From DASQTB01 sp035642095 (GTDB taxonomy: Bacteria > Actinomycetota > UBA4738 > CALAEC01): a stretch of 16,535 bases of DNA. This document shows, piece after piece, positions 1-8,746 of the stretch; within the stretch, counting starts at the first letter, position 1; each line of letters opens with the position of its first letter. Under the pieces are notes generated by a model that worked only from the letters and a program-made list of their open reading frames with translations, ran no database searches and was not told where the DNA came from. The translations under genes were made by a program, and so were the position numbers. Location: NCBI GenBank assembly GCA_035642095.1, contig DASQTB010000081.1, positions 1 to 16,535 of the forward strand, read 5' to 3'.

Positions 1-333
1 ATCCGGCGAGTGGTGATGGCCGGTCGGTCGGAGCCGCTCGACGTCGGCCGGCGAACGCCCGTAGTGTCGCCGGGCATGCGGCGCGCCGTGATCGTCCGGG
101 ACCGACGCTGCCGCTTCCCCGGATGCGACCGTCCTCACCCGTGGTGCGACGCGCACCACGTCGTCCACTGGGCGGACGGCGGCCCCACCCCGTTACCGAA
201 TCTGCTCTTGCTGTGCCGCAGGCACCGCAGGATGGTGTATCAGCGCGGTGGTTTCGGATTGGAGCTGGTAGGGGGCCGGCCGGTGTTCAGACGCCCGGAC
301 GGCTCAGTGCTCGAGGACCGCGCTCCCCCTTAG
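1..333 (+). CDS. HNH endonuclease domain protein, DUF222/13E12 family (5' truncated)
   Basis: Reading frame 1 is open from the first base to TAG at 331-333, so this is the C-terminal ~110 residues of a longer protein. It carries a CRFPGCD motif, then DAHHVVHWADGG, then LLCRRH. This is the Cys/His zinc-binding HNH fold found at the C-terminus of actinobacterial DUF222 (13E12 repeat) proteins, where SEPLDVGRRT also commonly precedes the HNH domain. These families occur in many copies in actinobacteria and their biological role is poorly known; nuclease activity is inferred from the HNH residues. The gene converges on sufB. The 121 bases between them (334-454) hold only a weak inverted repeat (335-340 with 357-362) and no clear terminator or gene. 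Confidence 0.85.
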   Translation: MRRVVMAGRSEPLDVGRRTPVVSPGMRRAVIVRDRRCRFPGCDRPHPWCDAHHVVHWADGGPTPLPNLLLLCRRHRRMVYQRGGFGLELVGGRPVFRRPDGSVLEDRAPP

Positions 334-454
334 CGGCCGAACTCCAGCTGGCCGAGTCGGCCTGCAACCAAATTATTTCGATCGGTCCGACGACCCGACG
401 TTCATCGAAGCGGTCGTTGGCGAGGACGAGGTGACGAACCTTCGCCCGGGCTGG

Positions 455-1864
<1,410 letters not shown>

Positions 1865-1901
1865 GTCCACCCCAGTATATATCCGATCGGTCGAGTCGGA
1901 T
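1865..1901 (-). promoter_or_regulatory. sufB promoter with overlapping inverted repeat (putative operator)
   Basis: On the minus strand a TATACT box (1879-1874) lies nine bases before the sufB ATG, predicting transcription start near 1867 and an almost leaderless mRNA. No good -35 is visible. Immediately upstream is an inverted repeat, ATCCGA (1881-1886) and TCGGAT (1896-1901), with 9 bases between the arms and a CCGATCGG palindrome nested at 1883-1890. A regulator bound there would block the promoter. An Rrf2-type Fe-S sensor (SufR/IscR) would be a natural candidate, but the sequence does not resemble an operator I know, so that is inference. Confidence 0.45.
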
Positions 1902-2681
1902 TTACCCCGGAACGGCCACGCCTACCAGGCGGCCGATCAGGTTGGCCGCCCCCACCCCCACCGCGGCCATGGCCACCAGCTCAAATCCCGCCTTGAGAGG
2001 GGCTTCCCCGGTGAATCGGCTCCGGACCCCTCCAGCCGCGAGCAAGGCCGCGGCGGTGAGGGCGAAGGCCAGGAGCAGGGCGGGGAGGCCCTCCGCCCAC
2101 AGGAAGGGTAGGACGGGAACCACTCCCCCGGCCAGGAAGGCCACGAAGACCACCACCGCCGCACCGACCGGGCGGCCGAACTGTGAGGAGAGGCCCAGCT
2201 CCTCGGTCATCATCACCTTCAGCCACACCCCGGGGTTGGAGGTGATCACGCTCACCACCCGCTCGAGCAGGTCCCCCTCGAACCCCCGGTTCCGGTAGAT
2301 CCGTCGGATCTCCTCCCGCTCAACGTCCGGCTTCTCCCGCATCTCCTCGACTTCCTTGCGGAGCTCCTTCCGGTAGTACGCCCGATATGCCTTGGCCGAG
2401 ACGTAGGCGCCGACTCCCATGGAGATGGCGCCCGCGACCAACCCGGCCAGGCCGGCGATGAGGACGGTCGACCCGGCGACCTCCGCCCCGGCCACCCCCG
2501 CCAGGAGCGTGAGGATCGACACCAGCCCGTCGTTGGCCCCCAGCGTGGCATCCCGGATCCACTCGCCGGCGACCCGGTGGGCTCCGGGGTGCTCCTCGAC
2601 GTCGTAGGTCGGGCCCAGCCGTTCCAGGCGCTCGGGGTGCTCGGCCGCGTCGTGCTCCAGGCCGGCCAGATCCTCGCTCAT
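1902..2681 (-). CDS. VIT1/CCC1-type iron/manganese transporter
   Basis: A 259-residue membrane protein of the VIT1/CCC1 family, which moves Fe(II) or Mn(II) out of the cytosol (into vacuoles in plants and yeast, outward in bacteria). The family signature EWIRDATLGANDGLVSILTLLAGVAGA covers ~40-66. Membrane segments are visible at ~50-66, 71-96, 171-191, 195-217 and 233-255, matching the five-helix plan. The charged segment ~103-145 (KELRKEVEEM, EREEIRRIY) is the cytosolic, Glu-rich metal-binding domain between helices 2 and 3. MTEELGL (~158-164) is also typical. The acidic, His-containing N-terminus (residues 1-39) is longer than the core family needs. It lies 36 bases downstream of the DUF59 gene and 37 bases upstream of sufB, so the three probably act together in iron and Fe-S homeostasis. 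The metal is not determined by sequence. The Shine-Dalgarno is weak. Confidence 0.9.
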   Translation of the reverse strand: MSEDLAGLEHDAAEHPERLERLGPTYDVEEHPGAHRVAGEWIRDATLGANDGLVSILTLLAGVAGAEVAGSTVLIAGLAGLVAGAISMGVGAYVSAKAYRAYYRKELRKEVEEMREKPDVEREEIRRIYRNRGFEGDLLERVVSVITSNPGVWLKVMMTEELGLSSQFGRPVGAAVVVFVAFLAGGVVPVLPFLWAEGLPALLLAFALTAAALLAAGGVRSRFTGEAPLKAGFELVAMAAVGVGAANLIGRLVGVAVPG

Positions 2682-2717
2682 GCCGGCCAGTCTAGTGAAG
2701 GAGTGTCAGGACCCGGC

Positions 2718-3074
2718 TCAGAACATCCCCAGGGCGGCCTTGGCCTCCTCGGACATCTTGTCCGGGGTCCACGGAGGCGACATCGTCATCTCGGCGTCCA
2801 CGTTCTCGATCCCCTCGATCGGATCGATCACCTGGCGGATCTGCTCCTCGATCATGGGCCCGATCGGGCAGCCCATCGTGGTCAAGGTGTACTCCACGTG
2901 GACGGTGTCGCCCTCGATGGCCACGTCGTAGATCAGGCCCAGGTCGACGACGTTGATCCCCAGCTCGGGGTCGTTGACGTGCCGCAGGGCCTCGATGACC
3001 CGGTCGTGCAGGTCGCCGCCGTCACTCGACTGGGCGGTCTCCGCGGTTTGAACTTCCTGATCCCGTTCCACCAT
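2718..3074 (-). CDS. DUF59/MIP18 family metal-sulfur cluster assembly factor (SufT-like)
   Basis: This 118-residue protein belongs to the DUF59 (FeS_assembly_P) family, which includes SufT and PaaD-like proteins and helps mature Fe-S proteins. The family core DPELGINVVDLGLIYD spans 35-50. The TTMGCP motif (C69) carries the conserved Cys, and the C-terminal PPWTPDKMSEEAKAALG (100-116) is characteristic of the actinobacterial members. Residues 1-20 are polar and probably disordered. ATG at 3074 is preceded by GGAGG with a 3-base spacer; a GTG one codon later would give a better spacer of 6. It is the first gene of the minus-strand iron/Fe-S group. In many actinobacteria a homologue closes the suf operon, so its position upstream of a lone sufB looks like a rearranged remnant of that linkage. 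Confidence 0.92.
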   Translation of the reverse strand: MVERDQEVQTAETAQSSDGGDLHDRVIEALRHVNDPELGINVVDLGLIYDVAIEGDTVHVEYTLTTMGCPIGPMIEEQIRQVIDPIEGIENVDAEMTMSPPWTPDKMSEEAKAALGMF

Positions 3075-3127
3075 CGGCCTCCGTTCTCAGGATATCCTAG
3101 GGGCCGCTCTGTGACTGGGAGAGAGCG
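3075..3127. promoter_or_regulatory. Divergent promoter region with 10-bp palindrome
   Basis: These 53 bases separate the minus-strand Fe-S group from the plus-strand two-component genes. A perfect palindrome AGGATATCCT lies at 3089-3098. It contains a possible plus-strand -10 (TATCCT, 3093-3098), and a possible minus-strand -10 (TAGGAT, 3099-3094) overlaps it. No convincing -35 is seen on either strand. GGGAGAG near 3117-3123 is a plausible ribosome-binding site for the response regulator. A factor bound to the palindrome would affect both directions; this is inference. Confidence 0.35.
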
Positions 3128-3757
3128 ATGCGCGTCATGATCGTGGACGACCACCCGGTGACCCGCGACGGTCTCCGCACGGCCTTCAACATGGCCGACG
3201 AGATCGACGTGGTCGGCGAGGCGGCCTCCGGGGAGGAGGCCATCGATCGCGTCGATGAGACCAAGCCCGACGTGGTGTTCATGGACGTGCGGATGCCGGG
3301 GATGAACGGCATCCAGGCCACGCGGGCCATCCGGGAGAGGCACCCCGACACGAAGATCATCCTGTTCACCATCGATGAGTCCCGGGCCAGCGTGGCCGAG
3401 GCCATCCAGGCCGGGGTGTCCGGCTACTTGCTCAAGGACGCCTCGGTCCAGGAGCTCATCAACGCGGCCCGACAGGCCATGGCCGGGAAGGCCGTCATCC
3501 ACCCCAGCCTGACCCAGGCCTTCATCGAAGAGGTCCAGCTGGTCGACCGGCCGGGAGGGGAGGCCCCGCTGTCCCCTCGAGAGGTCGAGATCCTCCAGAA
3601 GATCGCCTACGGGGCCACCACCAAGGAGGTGGCCGACCAGCTCGGCATCTCCTTCCATACAGTCAAGACCCACCTCGAGAGGATCTTCGAGAAGCTGGGG
3701 GCCAACGACCGAGCCCAGGCCGTGGCCATCGCCATCCGCCAGGGCCTGGTCGAGTAA
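3128..3757 (+). CDS. NarL/FixJ-family response regulator
   Basis: A 209-residue two-component transcription regulator. The receiver domain (1-~118) has the acidic pair D7/D8, the phosphoacceptor D53 in FMDVRMPGMNG, the switch Thr T81 and Lys K103 (YLLKD). A LuxR-type helix-turn-helix follows at ~145-205, with LSPREVEILQKIAYG and then TTKEVADQLGISFHTVKTHL. Everything needed for phosphorylation and DNA binding is present. ATG at 3128 follows GGGAGAGAGCG. The histidine kinase gene starts 42 bases downstream on the same strand and is the likely partner. The signal and target genes are unknown. The divergent Fe-S genes 53 bases away are candidate targets by position only. Confidence 0.94.
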   Translation: MRVMIVDDHPVTRDGLRTAFNMADEIDVVGEAASGEEAIDRVDETKPDVVFMDVRMPGMNGIQATRAIRERHPDTKIILFTIDESRASVAEAIQAGVSGYLLKDASVQELINAARQAMAGKAVIHPSLTQAFIEEVQLVDRPGGEAPLSPREVEILQKIAYGATTKEVADQLGISFHTVKTHLERIFEKLGANDRAQAVAIAIRQGLVE

Positions 3758-3799
3758 CCCGCCACATCCCGCACCCGAACGTCAGGTCGGACGTTTCGC

Positions 3800-5014
3800 G
3801 TGCCGATAGCACCAGAGATGGAGCGACGTCCTCTCCTCCTGTGCGGGCTGAGCCTCCAGACGGCCCAGGCCATGGAATCGAACGGCCACCCGGTGGAACG
3901 GGCCGCCAACGGCTATCGGGCCCTGGAGCTGGCCGAGCGGATCGAGCCGGCCGCCGTGGTGGTCCGAACCGCCCTGCCCGGTCCCGGGCCTGTCGAGCTG
4001 GTGGCCAGGCTCCGATCCGCGGCGCCCAATGCCGCTATCGTCAGCGTGCTGGACGAAGCGGGCGGCTTCCAGGCCGCCGGCCTCCTCCGAGCCGGGGCCG
4101 ACGGCGTCCTGGTCGGCGAACCTGACCCCGCCCTCCTGACCTGGTCCCTCCACCAGGTGGAGGAGGGCGGCGTGGTCCTGGCTCCCCAGGTGGCCCGGCA
4201 GCTCGTCGAGTCGTTGGCCGAGTCCTCGATCCGGGAGCGCGAGTGGGGCCGGGCCCTGGCCGACTCGGCCCAGCAGGCGGAGGCCTTGACCCGGGCGAAG
4301 ACCGAGTTCATCGGAAACGTCTCGCACGAGCTTCGCACGCCTCTGACCATCATCAAGGGCGTGGCCGCGACGCTGGGCCGGACCCCGGCCTCCGAGGCCC
4401 AGCGGCAGCTCCTGGCCGAGGCGGAGAGCGCGGCCGACAAGCTGGCCACCATGATCGAGGGGATCCTCACCCAGGCCGAGATGAGCCGGGGAGAGTTCCG
4501 CCTCGACTTCCAGCCCTGCGACGTCGCCCTGGCCGTCCGGGAAGGTGCGGCCGAAGCGGCCGCCCATTACTTCAACGTGGACGTCCAGGTCCTGCTGCCG
4601 GCGGCGATCCCCGGCGTGGCCGACGCCCGGGCCGTTCGGGGCATCGTCCGCCAGCTCGTCGACAACGCCTGCCGGTACTCCAAGGACGGCGGCGTGGTCA
4701 CCGTGAAGGGGCTTCGGTCGGACGAGGGGATCATCGTCCACATCACCGATCGAGGGCCCGGGTTCCGCCGGGGCCAGATCGCCGCGGCATTCGACGAGGC
4801 GTTCTCCCCCGGCGAAGAGATCATGACGAAGCAGCTGGCCGGCCTGGGACTGGGACTCAACCTGGCCCGGTCCCTCCTGGCCATCCACGGAGGAATCCTG
4901 TGGGCGGAGCCGCTCCCCGGCGGCGGCTCACGGGTGTCGTTCACCATCCCGGCGGAGGGTCCGCGGCCGCCACCTCAGTCCGATGCGCCAGCGACCGCGA
5001 GCACATCCTCGTAA
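3800..5014 (+). CDS. Soluble sensor histidine kinase with degenerate receiver domain
   Basis: This 404-residue protein has no signal peptide and no membrane helix. Residues ~10-125 look like a receiver fold (RPLLLCGLSLQTAQAM, AAVVVRTALPGPGPVELVARLR, GLLRAGADGVLVGE). The phosphoacceptor position aligned with FMDVRMPG of the neighbouring regulator is Arg (VVVRTALPG, R56), so this is a pseudo-receiver that cannot be phosphorylated there. A helical linker (~140-168) leads to the H-box FIGNVSHELRTPLTIIKG with H176. The ATPase domain follows, with N-box QLVDNACRYS (N289), G1 DRGPGF (317-322) and G2 GLGLGLNLARSL (348-359). The tail is Pro/Ser-rich. Start is uncertain: GTG 3800 and ATG 3818 both have weak ribosome-binding sites, and either keeps all domains. 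Its likely partner is the regulator just upstream. Confidence 0.88.
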   Translation: MPIAPEMERRPLLLCGLSLQTAQAMESNGHPVERAANGYRALELAERIEPAAVVVRTALPGPGPVELVARLRSAAPNAAIVSVLDEAGGFQAAGLLRAGADGVLVGEPDPALLTWSLHQVEEGGVVLAPQVARQLVESLAESSIREREWGRALADSAQQAEALTRAKTEFIGNVSHELRTPLTIIKGVAATLGRTPASEAQRQLLAEAESAADKLATMIEGILTQAEMSRGEFRLDFQPCDVALAVREGAAEAAAHYFNVDVQVLLPAAIPGVADARAVRGIVRQLVDNACRYSKDGGVVTVKGLRSDEGIIVHITDRGPGFRRGQIAAAFDEAFSPGEEIMTKQLAGLGLGLNLARSLLAIHGGILWAEPLPGGGSRVSFTIPAEGPRPPPQSDAPATASTSS

Positions 5015-5082
5015 GAGTCGGCCACGTCCACGCGGACGCGCAGCCGCTCCCCGAGCGCCGTGGCCTCGCCGCCCGTAGGCAG
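4975..5082 (-). other. Short open stretch in frame after the cobC stop (possible gene remnant)
   Basis: Directly after the cobC TGA, the same minus-strand frame stays open for 35 codons to a second TGA at 4975-4977. The translation looks protein-like (for example GERLRVRVDVADSYEDVLA) and has GC-rich third positions. There is no start codon with a ribosome-binding site, and it overlaps the 3' end of the histidine kinase on the other strand (4975-5014). It could be a lost C-terminal extension of cobC, a remnant of another gene or chance. The rest of the 5015-5082 gap holds only a 5-bp hairpin (5025-5029 with 5034-5038) without a T-tract. Confidence 0.2.
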
Positions 5083-5589
5083 TCAGAGGTCGATGGTCGC
5101 TTCACCGACGGATGCCGGGGCGAGGACCTGATCCCGGCCAGCGTTTCGCAGAAGCAGCCGAGCCACCCCGCCGTGCGTGACCACCAGATGTTCCCCGGGG
5201 ACAAGCTCGTTCACGAACTCGGCGACCCGGAATCGAAGCTGGTCCAGCGACTCTCCGCCCGGCGCCTGGAAGCCTTCGAAGGCGAGGAGCGCTCGTCGCA
5301 TCTCCGGGAGAAGATCATTCCACCCCTTTCCCTCCAATTCGCCAAAGTCCAGCTCCCGTAACCGTCGATCCTGCGTGGGCGGGCTCGCTGCGATCTTGGC
5401 CGTCTCAACGGCTCGGGCCAGGTCGGACGACCACACCGCCACGAATCGTCTTCCCCCCAGGCGGGATCGGAGGCCCCGGGCCTCCGCCCGACCCCGAGGG
5501 CTGAGCGGGATGTCCGTCCAACCCGTCAGCCGTCCGGATTCGCTCCACGCCGTGGCCCCATGACGCACCAGGCAGAGACGGACGGTCAT
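5083..5589 (-). CDS. cobC: Histidine phosphatase family protein, probable alpha-ribazole phosphatase (CobC)
   Basis: A 168-residue histidine phosphatase. The catalytic motif LVRHGATAW (R9, H10, G11) opens the protein, ELDFGELEG (79-87) supplies the acid residue region, and VVTHGGVARLLL carries the second catalytic His, H139. In B12 synthesis CobC removes the 5' phosphate from the alpha-ribazole moiety at the end of nucleotide-loop assembly. The family alone cannot separate this from a phosphoglycerate-mutase-like phosphatase; the role is assigned from its place as the last gene of the cobU-cobT-cobS operon. ATG at 5589 overlaps the cobS stop (ATGA). A longer in-frame start near 5775 exists but would add Arg/Gly-rich sequence read against cobS, so it is rejected. 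Confidence 0.85.
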   Translation of the reverse strand: MTVRLCLVRHGATAWSESGRLTGWTDIPLSPRGRAEARGLRSRLGGRRFVAVWSSDLARAVETAKIAASPPTQDRRLRELDFGELEGKGWNDLLPEMRRALLAFEGFQAPGGESLDQLRFRVAEFVNELVPGEHLVVTHGGVARLLLRNAGRDQVLAPASVGEATIDL

Positions 5590-6350
5590 GACCACCACGG
5601 GAACGACCACCAATCCTGGAGGAGCAGCGCCGACCCCGTGACCAGCACGGCGATCTCGCCGGCTTGCTGCACCGCCCCGAGCACGTCGCCGGTGATCCCC
5701 CCCAGCCGCCGAACCGCGGGCCACGCGGCCAGGAGCGCTCCGGCGACCGCCGCACCCAGCACGGCGGCCGACCATGGGCCGGCCGCGGCGAGAGACACGG
5801 CCAGCGCGAAGCCGAAGGCCGGGATGAGGTCGCGCCGACCGATGGCTCGCCCGAACGCCGCTCCCATCCCGTCTTCACCGGCCGGAGGGATGGCTGCCAC
5901 GACACCGACGGCCACGGCCCGGCTCACGGCGTGGGCCACCGGAACCAGGGCCACCGCAGCACTCGCGGTGAGCGAGGCCAGGGCGGCGCTTCGGACCAGG
6001 AGACTGAGGACGATGGCGGCGACCCCGAAGGTCCCGTGCCGCGGATCTCGCAGGATCCGGAGGGCCTTCTCTCGGGTGAATGACCCTCCGACCGCATCCA
6101 TCGTGTCGGCCAGGCCGTCCTCGTGGAAGGCACCCGTAAGGAGGACGCCGGCGGCCACGGCTGTGGCCGCGGCCGCGGCCGGCGACAGCACCAGGATCGC
6201 CACCGCGTACAGGCCTGCCACAGCCAGGCCCACCAGGGCCCCCACCACCGGGAACCACCGCACCGCCTCCGGTGGGAGGGTCGCGTCGTCACCGGCCGCG
6301 GCGACCGGGAACCGAGTCAGGAACGCCACGGCGCTCCGAAGGCCGTTCAC
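5586..6350 (-). CDS. cobS: Adenosylcobinamide-GDP ribazoletransferase (cobalamin synthase)
   Basis: CobS is an integral membrane enzyme that joins adenosylcobinamide-GDP to alpha-ribazole (or its 5'-phosphate), completing the cobalamin skeleton. The 254-residue protein has the family signatures FLTRFPV near the N-terminus, LTGAFHEDGLADTMDAVGG (71-89), LRDPRHGTFGV (100-110) and GGITGDVLGAVQQ (217-229). Several Ala/Val/Leu-rich helices lie between them. I place the start at GTG 6350, which overlaps the cobT stop as GTGA and gives the usual N-terminus; ATG at 6368 would add six residues. It is translationally coupled to cobT upstream and cobC downstream. Confidence 0.95.
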   Translation of the reverse strand: MNGLRSAVAFLTRFPVAAAGDDATLPPEAVRWFPVVGALVGLAVAGLYAVAILVLSPAAAAATAVAAGVLLTGAFHEDGLADTMDAVGGSFTREKALRILRDPRHGTFGVAAIVLSLLVRSAALASLTASAAVALVPVAHAVSRAVAVGVVAAIPPAGEDGMGAAFGRAIGRRDLIPAFGFALAVSLAAAGPWSAAVLGAAVAGALLAAWPAVRRLGGITGDVLGAVQQAGEIAVLVTGSALLLQDWWSFPWWS

Positions 6351-7360
6351 TGGACGTCCAGTCCCCATTCGTCGAAGGTCGTCACGTCCGTGACCGCCGC
6401 ACATGCCATTCGGATCAAGGGGACCGCGAGCAACCCCCCGGTCCCCTCCCCCAGCCGCATGTCGAGGTCAAGCAACGGCCGCAACCCCAATCGGGCCAGG
6501 AGCCGGGCGTGGCCCGGCTCCGGGGACCGATGGGCGGCCAGGCAGTGATCGAGGGCGCCCCCGGCCACCAGGGCCAACGGTGCCACGGCCGCGGTCACCA
6601 CGTATCCATCCAGTAGGACCGGCACCGAACGGCGGCGGGCTTCCAGGGCTGCCCCGGCCAGGGCAGCGAGCTCCGCTCCACCAACCTCCCTGAGGACCTC
6701 CAGAGGACCGGCTCCGGCGATCCGTCTGCGAGCGGCCCGGACCACGGCGGTCTTTCGGGCCATCCCCCCGGCATCCAGACCGGCTCCGGGGCCCACCCAG
6801 TCGGCCGCCGGCCCCCCGAACAGCGCCGCGCTCACCGCCGCGGCGGCCGTCGTGTTGCCGATCCCCATCTCGCCCAGGACCAGCAGATCAACCGCCAGAC
6901 CGGCCACAGATCTTCGGCCCACCTCGACGCACTCTGCGAACCGTTCCTGATCCAGCGCCGCCTCGACCGCCAGGTCGCCGGTCGGAAACCCCACGCCGAC
7001 GTCCACCACGGCGACTTCGACGCCTGCCTGTCGACCCAGGGCCGGCGCGGTGGCCGCACCGGCCTCGACCGCCTTCACCACCGAGGCGGTAACCGAGGAG
7101 GGATAGGCCGTGACTCCTCGCGCAGTGACCCCGTGATCGCCGGCGAAGAGCACCGCACCGGGGCGGCGGACGGCGGGGCGGTCGGTGCGCTGCCAGCCGG
7201 CGAGCCAGGTCGCCACCTCATCCAGACGAGATAGGGAACCGGCCGGGCGAAGGGTGCGTCCGGCGCGCGCGGCGACCGCCGCCCGGGCGGCTCGGTCGGG
7301 TCCGGGGAGGTCACCCAGAAGACGGACGAGCTCTTCAGACCCTGAGGTCACGGATCTCAT
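6347..7360 (-). CDS. cobT: Nicotinate-nucleotide--dimethylbenzimidazole phosphoribosyltransferase
   Basis: CobT activates the lower ligand, making alpha-ribazole phosphate from nicotinate mononucleotide and 5,6-dimethylbenzimidazole or a related base. The 337-residue length is usual. Visible motifs are FAGDHGVTARGV (72-83), GEMGIGNTTAAAA (163-175) and the active-site DMRLGEGTGG (300-309). E305 corresponds to the catalytic Glu (E317) of the Salmonella enzyme. ATG at 7360 makes a 26-base overlap with the end of cobU; a GTG at 7351 would shorten this. No bluB or bza gene for lower-ligand synthesis is in the window. Confidence 0.96.
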   Translation of the reverse strand: MRSVTSGSEELVRLLGDLPGPDRAARAAVAARAGRTLRPAGSLSRLDEVATWLAGWQRTDRPAVRRPGAVLFAGDHGVTARGVTAYPSSVTASVVKAVEAGAATAPALGRQAGVEVAVVDVGVGFPTGDLAVEAALDQERFAECVEVGRRSVAGLAVDLLVLGEMGIGNTTAAAAVSAALFGGPAADWVGPGAGLDAGGMARKTAVVRAARRRIAGAGPLEVLREVGGAELAALAGAALEARRRSVPVLLDGYVVTAAVAPLALVAGGALDHCLAAHRSPEPGHARLLARLGLRPLLDLDMRLGEGTGGLLAVPLIRMACAAVTDVTTFDEWGLDVQ

Positions 7361-7877
7361 CCATCCTGGCCAGGTCCACCACTCGGCCGGCCACCACCAG
7401 CAGCACCTGGTCGGATGCCTCGGCCCAGAGCTGGTTCACCACACCGAGGCGGTCGCGGTATCGGCGAACCGAGGCGTCCACGGGCACGATCCCCCACCCG
7501 ACCTCGTTGCTTACCACGATGGTGGGAGCCGACCGAGTGGTTGCCATCCGAGCGGCATCTGCGGCTTGGAGCTCGATGGTGGCGTCGTCATTCCCCGCTT
7601 CGATCAGGTTGGAGACCCAGAGCGTCAAGCAGTCAACGATCGCCGCCGCGTCGATCGGTATCTTCCGAAGGGCCGACTCGAGGTCGATCGGCTCCTCCAC
7701 GGTCTCCCAGGACGCCGGGCGGTCCGCTCGGTGGCGAGCGATCCGGTCGGCCATCTCCTGGTCTCGAGCCTCCGCCGTGGCGACCACTCCCACCGGCCCG
7801 CCCCAGGCCGCAGCCATCCGGACGGCCGTTCGGGACTTCCCGCTTCGGGCCGGACCGAGCAGCAGGGTGATGCCCAT
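7335..7877 (-). CDS. cobU: Adenosylcobinamide kinase / adenosylcobinamide-phosphate guanylyltransferase
   Basis: CobU phosphorylates adenosylcobinamide and then transfers GMP to it, giving adenosylcobinamide-GDP for CobS. The 180-residue protein begins with a P-loop, GPARSGKS (8-15). H49 (RIARHRADRP) matches the His that carries the GMP intermediate. VDCLTLWVSNLI (81-92) and VSNEVGWGIVP (122-132) followed by RYRDRLGVVNQ (139-149) are family signatures. The ATG shares its A with the TGA of the upstream ABC ATPase gene (TGATG), so transport and salvage are translationally linked. The enzyme needs an adenosylated substrate, yet no adenosyltransferase gene is in the operon. Confidence 0.96.
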   Translation of the reverse strand: MGITLLLGPARSGKSRTAVRMAAAWGGPVGVVATAEARDQEMADRIARHRADRPASWETVEEPIDLESALRKIPIDAAAIVDCLTLWVSNLIEAGNDDATIELQAADAARMATTRSAPTIVVSNEVGWGIVPVDASVRRYRDRLGVVNQLWAEASDQVLLVVAGRVVDLARMDEIRDLRV

Positions 7878-8746
7878 CAGGAGTCGATCCGGCGGCGAGG
7901 AGGACGGACGGAACGCGCCTTTGGTGGGAGGGTGCTCGTGGCGGTCGCTCCAAGGGAACGCTGCTTCGGGGAACGGGACGGTCTGGCCGGCGCCACCAGC
8001 AGTCCCCAGTCGTCCTGAACCACTCGGACGTCCGCTCCGTAGTGGCGACCGATCAGGTTCGGCGTCAAGACCTCCTCGGGCGGGCCATCCGCGACGACCC
8101 TTCCCCCACCGAGCAGTACCAGCCGGTCTGCGAACTGCCCGGCCAGGGTGAGGTCGTGCATGGCGCTGAGCACGGTGAGCCGGCGCTCGGTCCTCAGCTC
8201 ATCGAGCAACTCGAGAACCTGCTGCTGATGGCCGATGTCGAGGGCGGTGGTCGGCTCGTCGAGCAGGAGGACCGGGGCCTCCTGGGCCAGGGCTCTTCCC
8301 AAGAGGGCGCGCTGAAGCTCGCCGCCCGAGAGCGACCCCAGCGATCGATCCGACAGCGGCGACAGCTCCAGTCGGTTCAGGATGGCCGTCGAGACCTCCA
8401 GATCGCGGCGGCCCTCGGTACCGAAGTAGGAGATGTACGGCGTCCGGCCGAGGAGGACGTAGTCCGCCACCGTCATCGAGGCGGGCACCGCGGGGCGCTG
8501 GGGAAGGTAGGCCACCAGGCGAGCCAGACGACGACGACGGAGGCTGGAGATGGGCACGCCGTCCAGCCGGATCGTGCCGGCGTGGGGGACCAAGCCGGCC
8601 ACGGCCCGGAGGAGCGAGCTCTTGCCGGCGCCGTTGGGGCCGATCAACGCGACCCACGAGCCCGCCGCCACCTCCGCCGAGACATCGGCCACCGCCCGAG
8701 TACCGTCATAGGCCACGGACGCCCGCTCGATCCGGATCGCGGTCAT
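7877..8746 (-). CDS. btuD: ABC transporter ATP-binding protein, vitamin B12 type
   Basis: The ATPase of a FecCD/BtuCD-type importer. Of its 289 residues, 1-~255 form the nucleotide-binding domain: Walker A GPNGAGKS (36-43), Q-loop Q83, signature LSGGE (139-143), Walker B VLLLDEP (159-165) and H-loop H197 (AMHDLT). Residues ~254-289 are a basic, Pro/Arg-rich tail not needed for the fold, probably a lineage-specific extension. ATG overlaps the btuC stop (ATGA). Ferric-siderophore importers have the same fold; the riboswitch and the cob genes in the same operon favour corrinoid as the substrate. Confidence 0.92.
   Translation of the reverse strand: MTAIRIERASVAYDGTRAVADVSAEVAAGSWVALIGPNGAGKSSLLRAVAGLVPHAGTIRLDGVPISSLRRRRLARLVAYLPQRPAVPASMTVADYVLLGRTPYISYFGTEGRRDLEVSTAILNRLELSPLSDRSLGSLSGGELQRALLGRALAQEAPVLLLDEPTTALDIGHQQQVLELLDELRTERRLTVLSAMHDLTLAGQFADRLVLLGGGRVVADGPPEEVLTPNLIGRHYGADVRVVQDDWGLLVAPARPSRSPKQRSLGATATSTLPPKARSVRPPRRRIDS

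Noticed and set aside
335..362. Terminator between the HNH gene and sufB
   Set aside because: The GGCCGA/TCGGCC repeat has a 16-base loop and no T-tract, so support is too weak.
371..454. Protein-like frame between the HNH gene and sufB
   Set aside because: It has no start with a ribosome-binding site and simply runs into the antisense of sufB.
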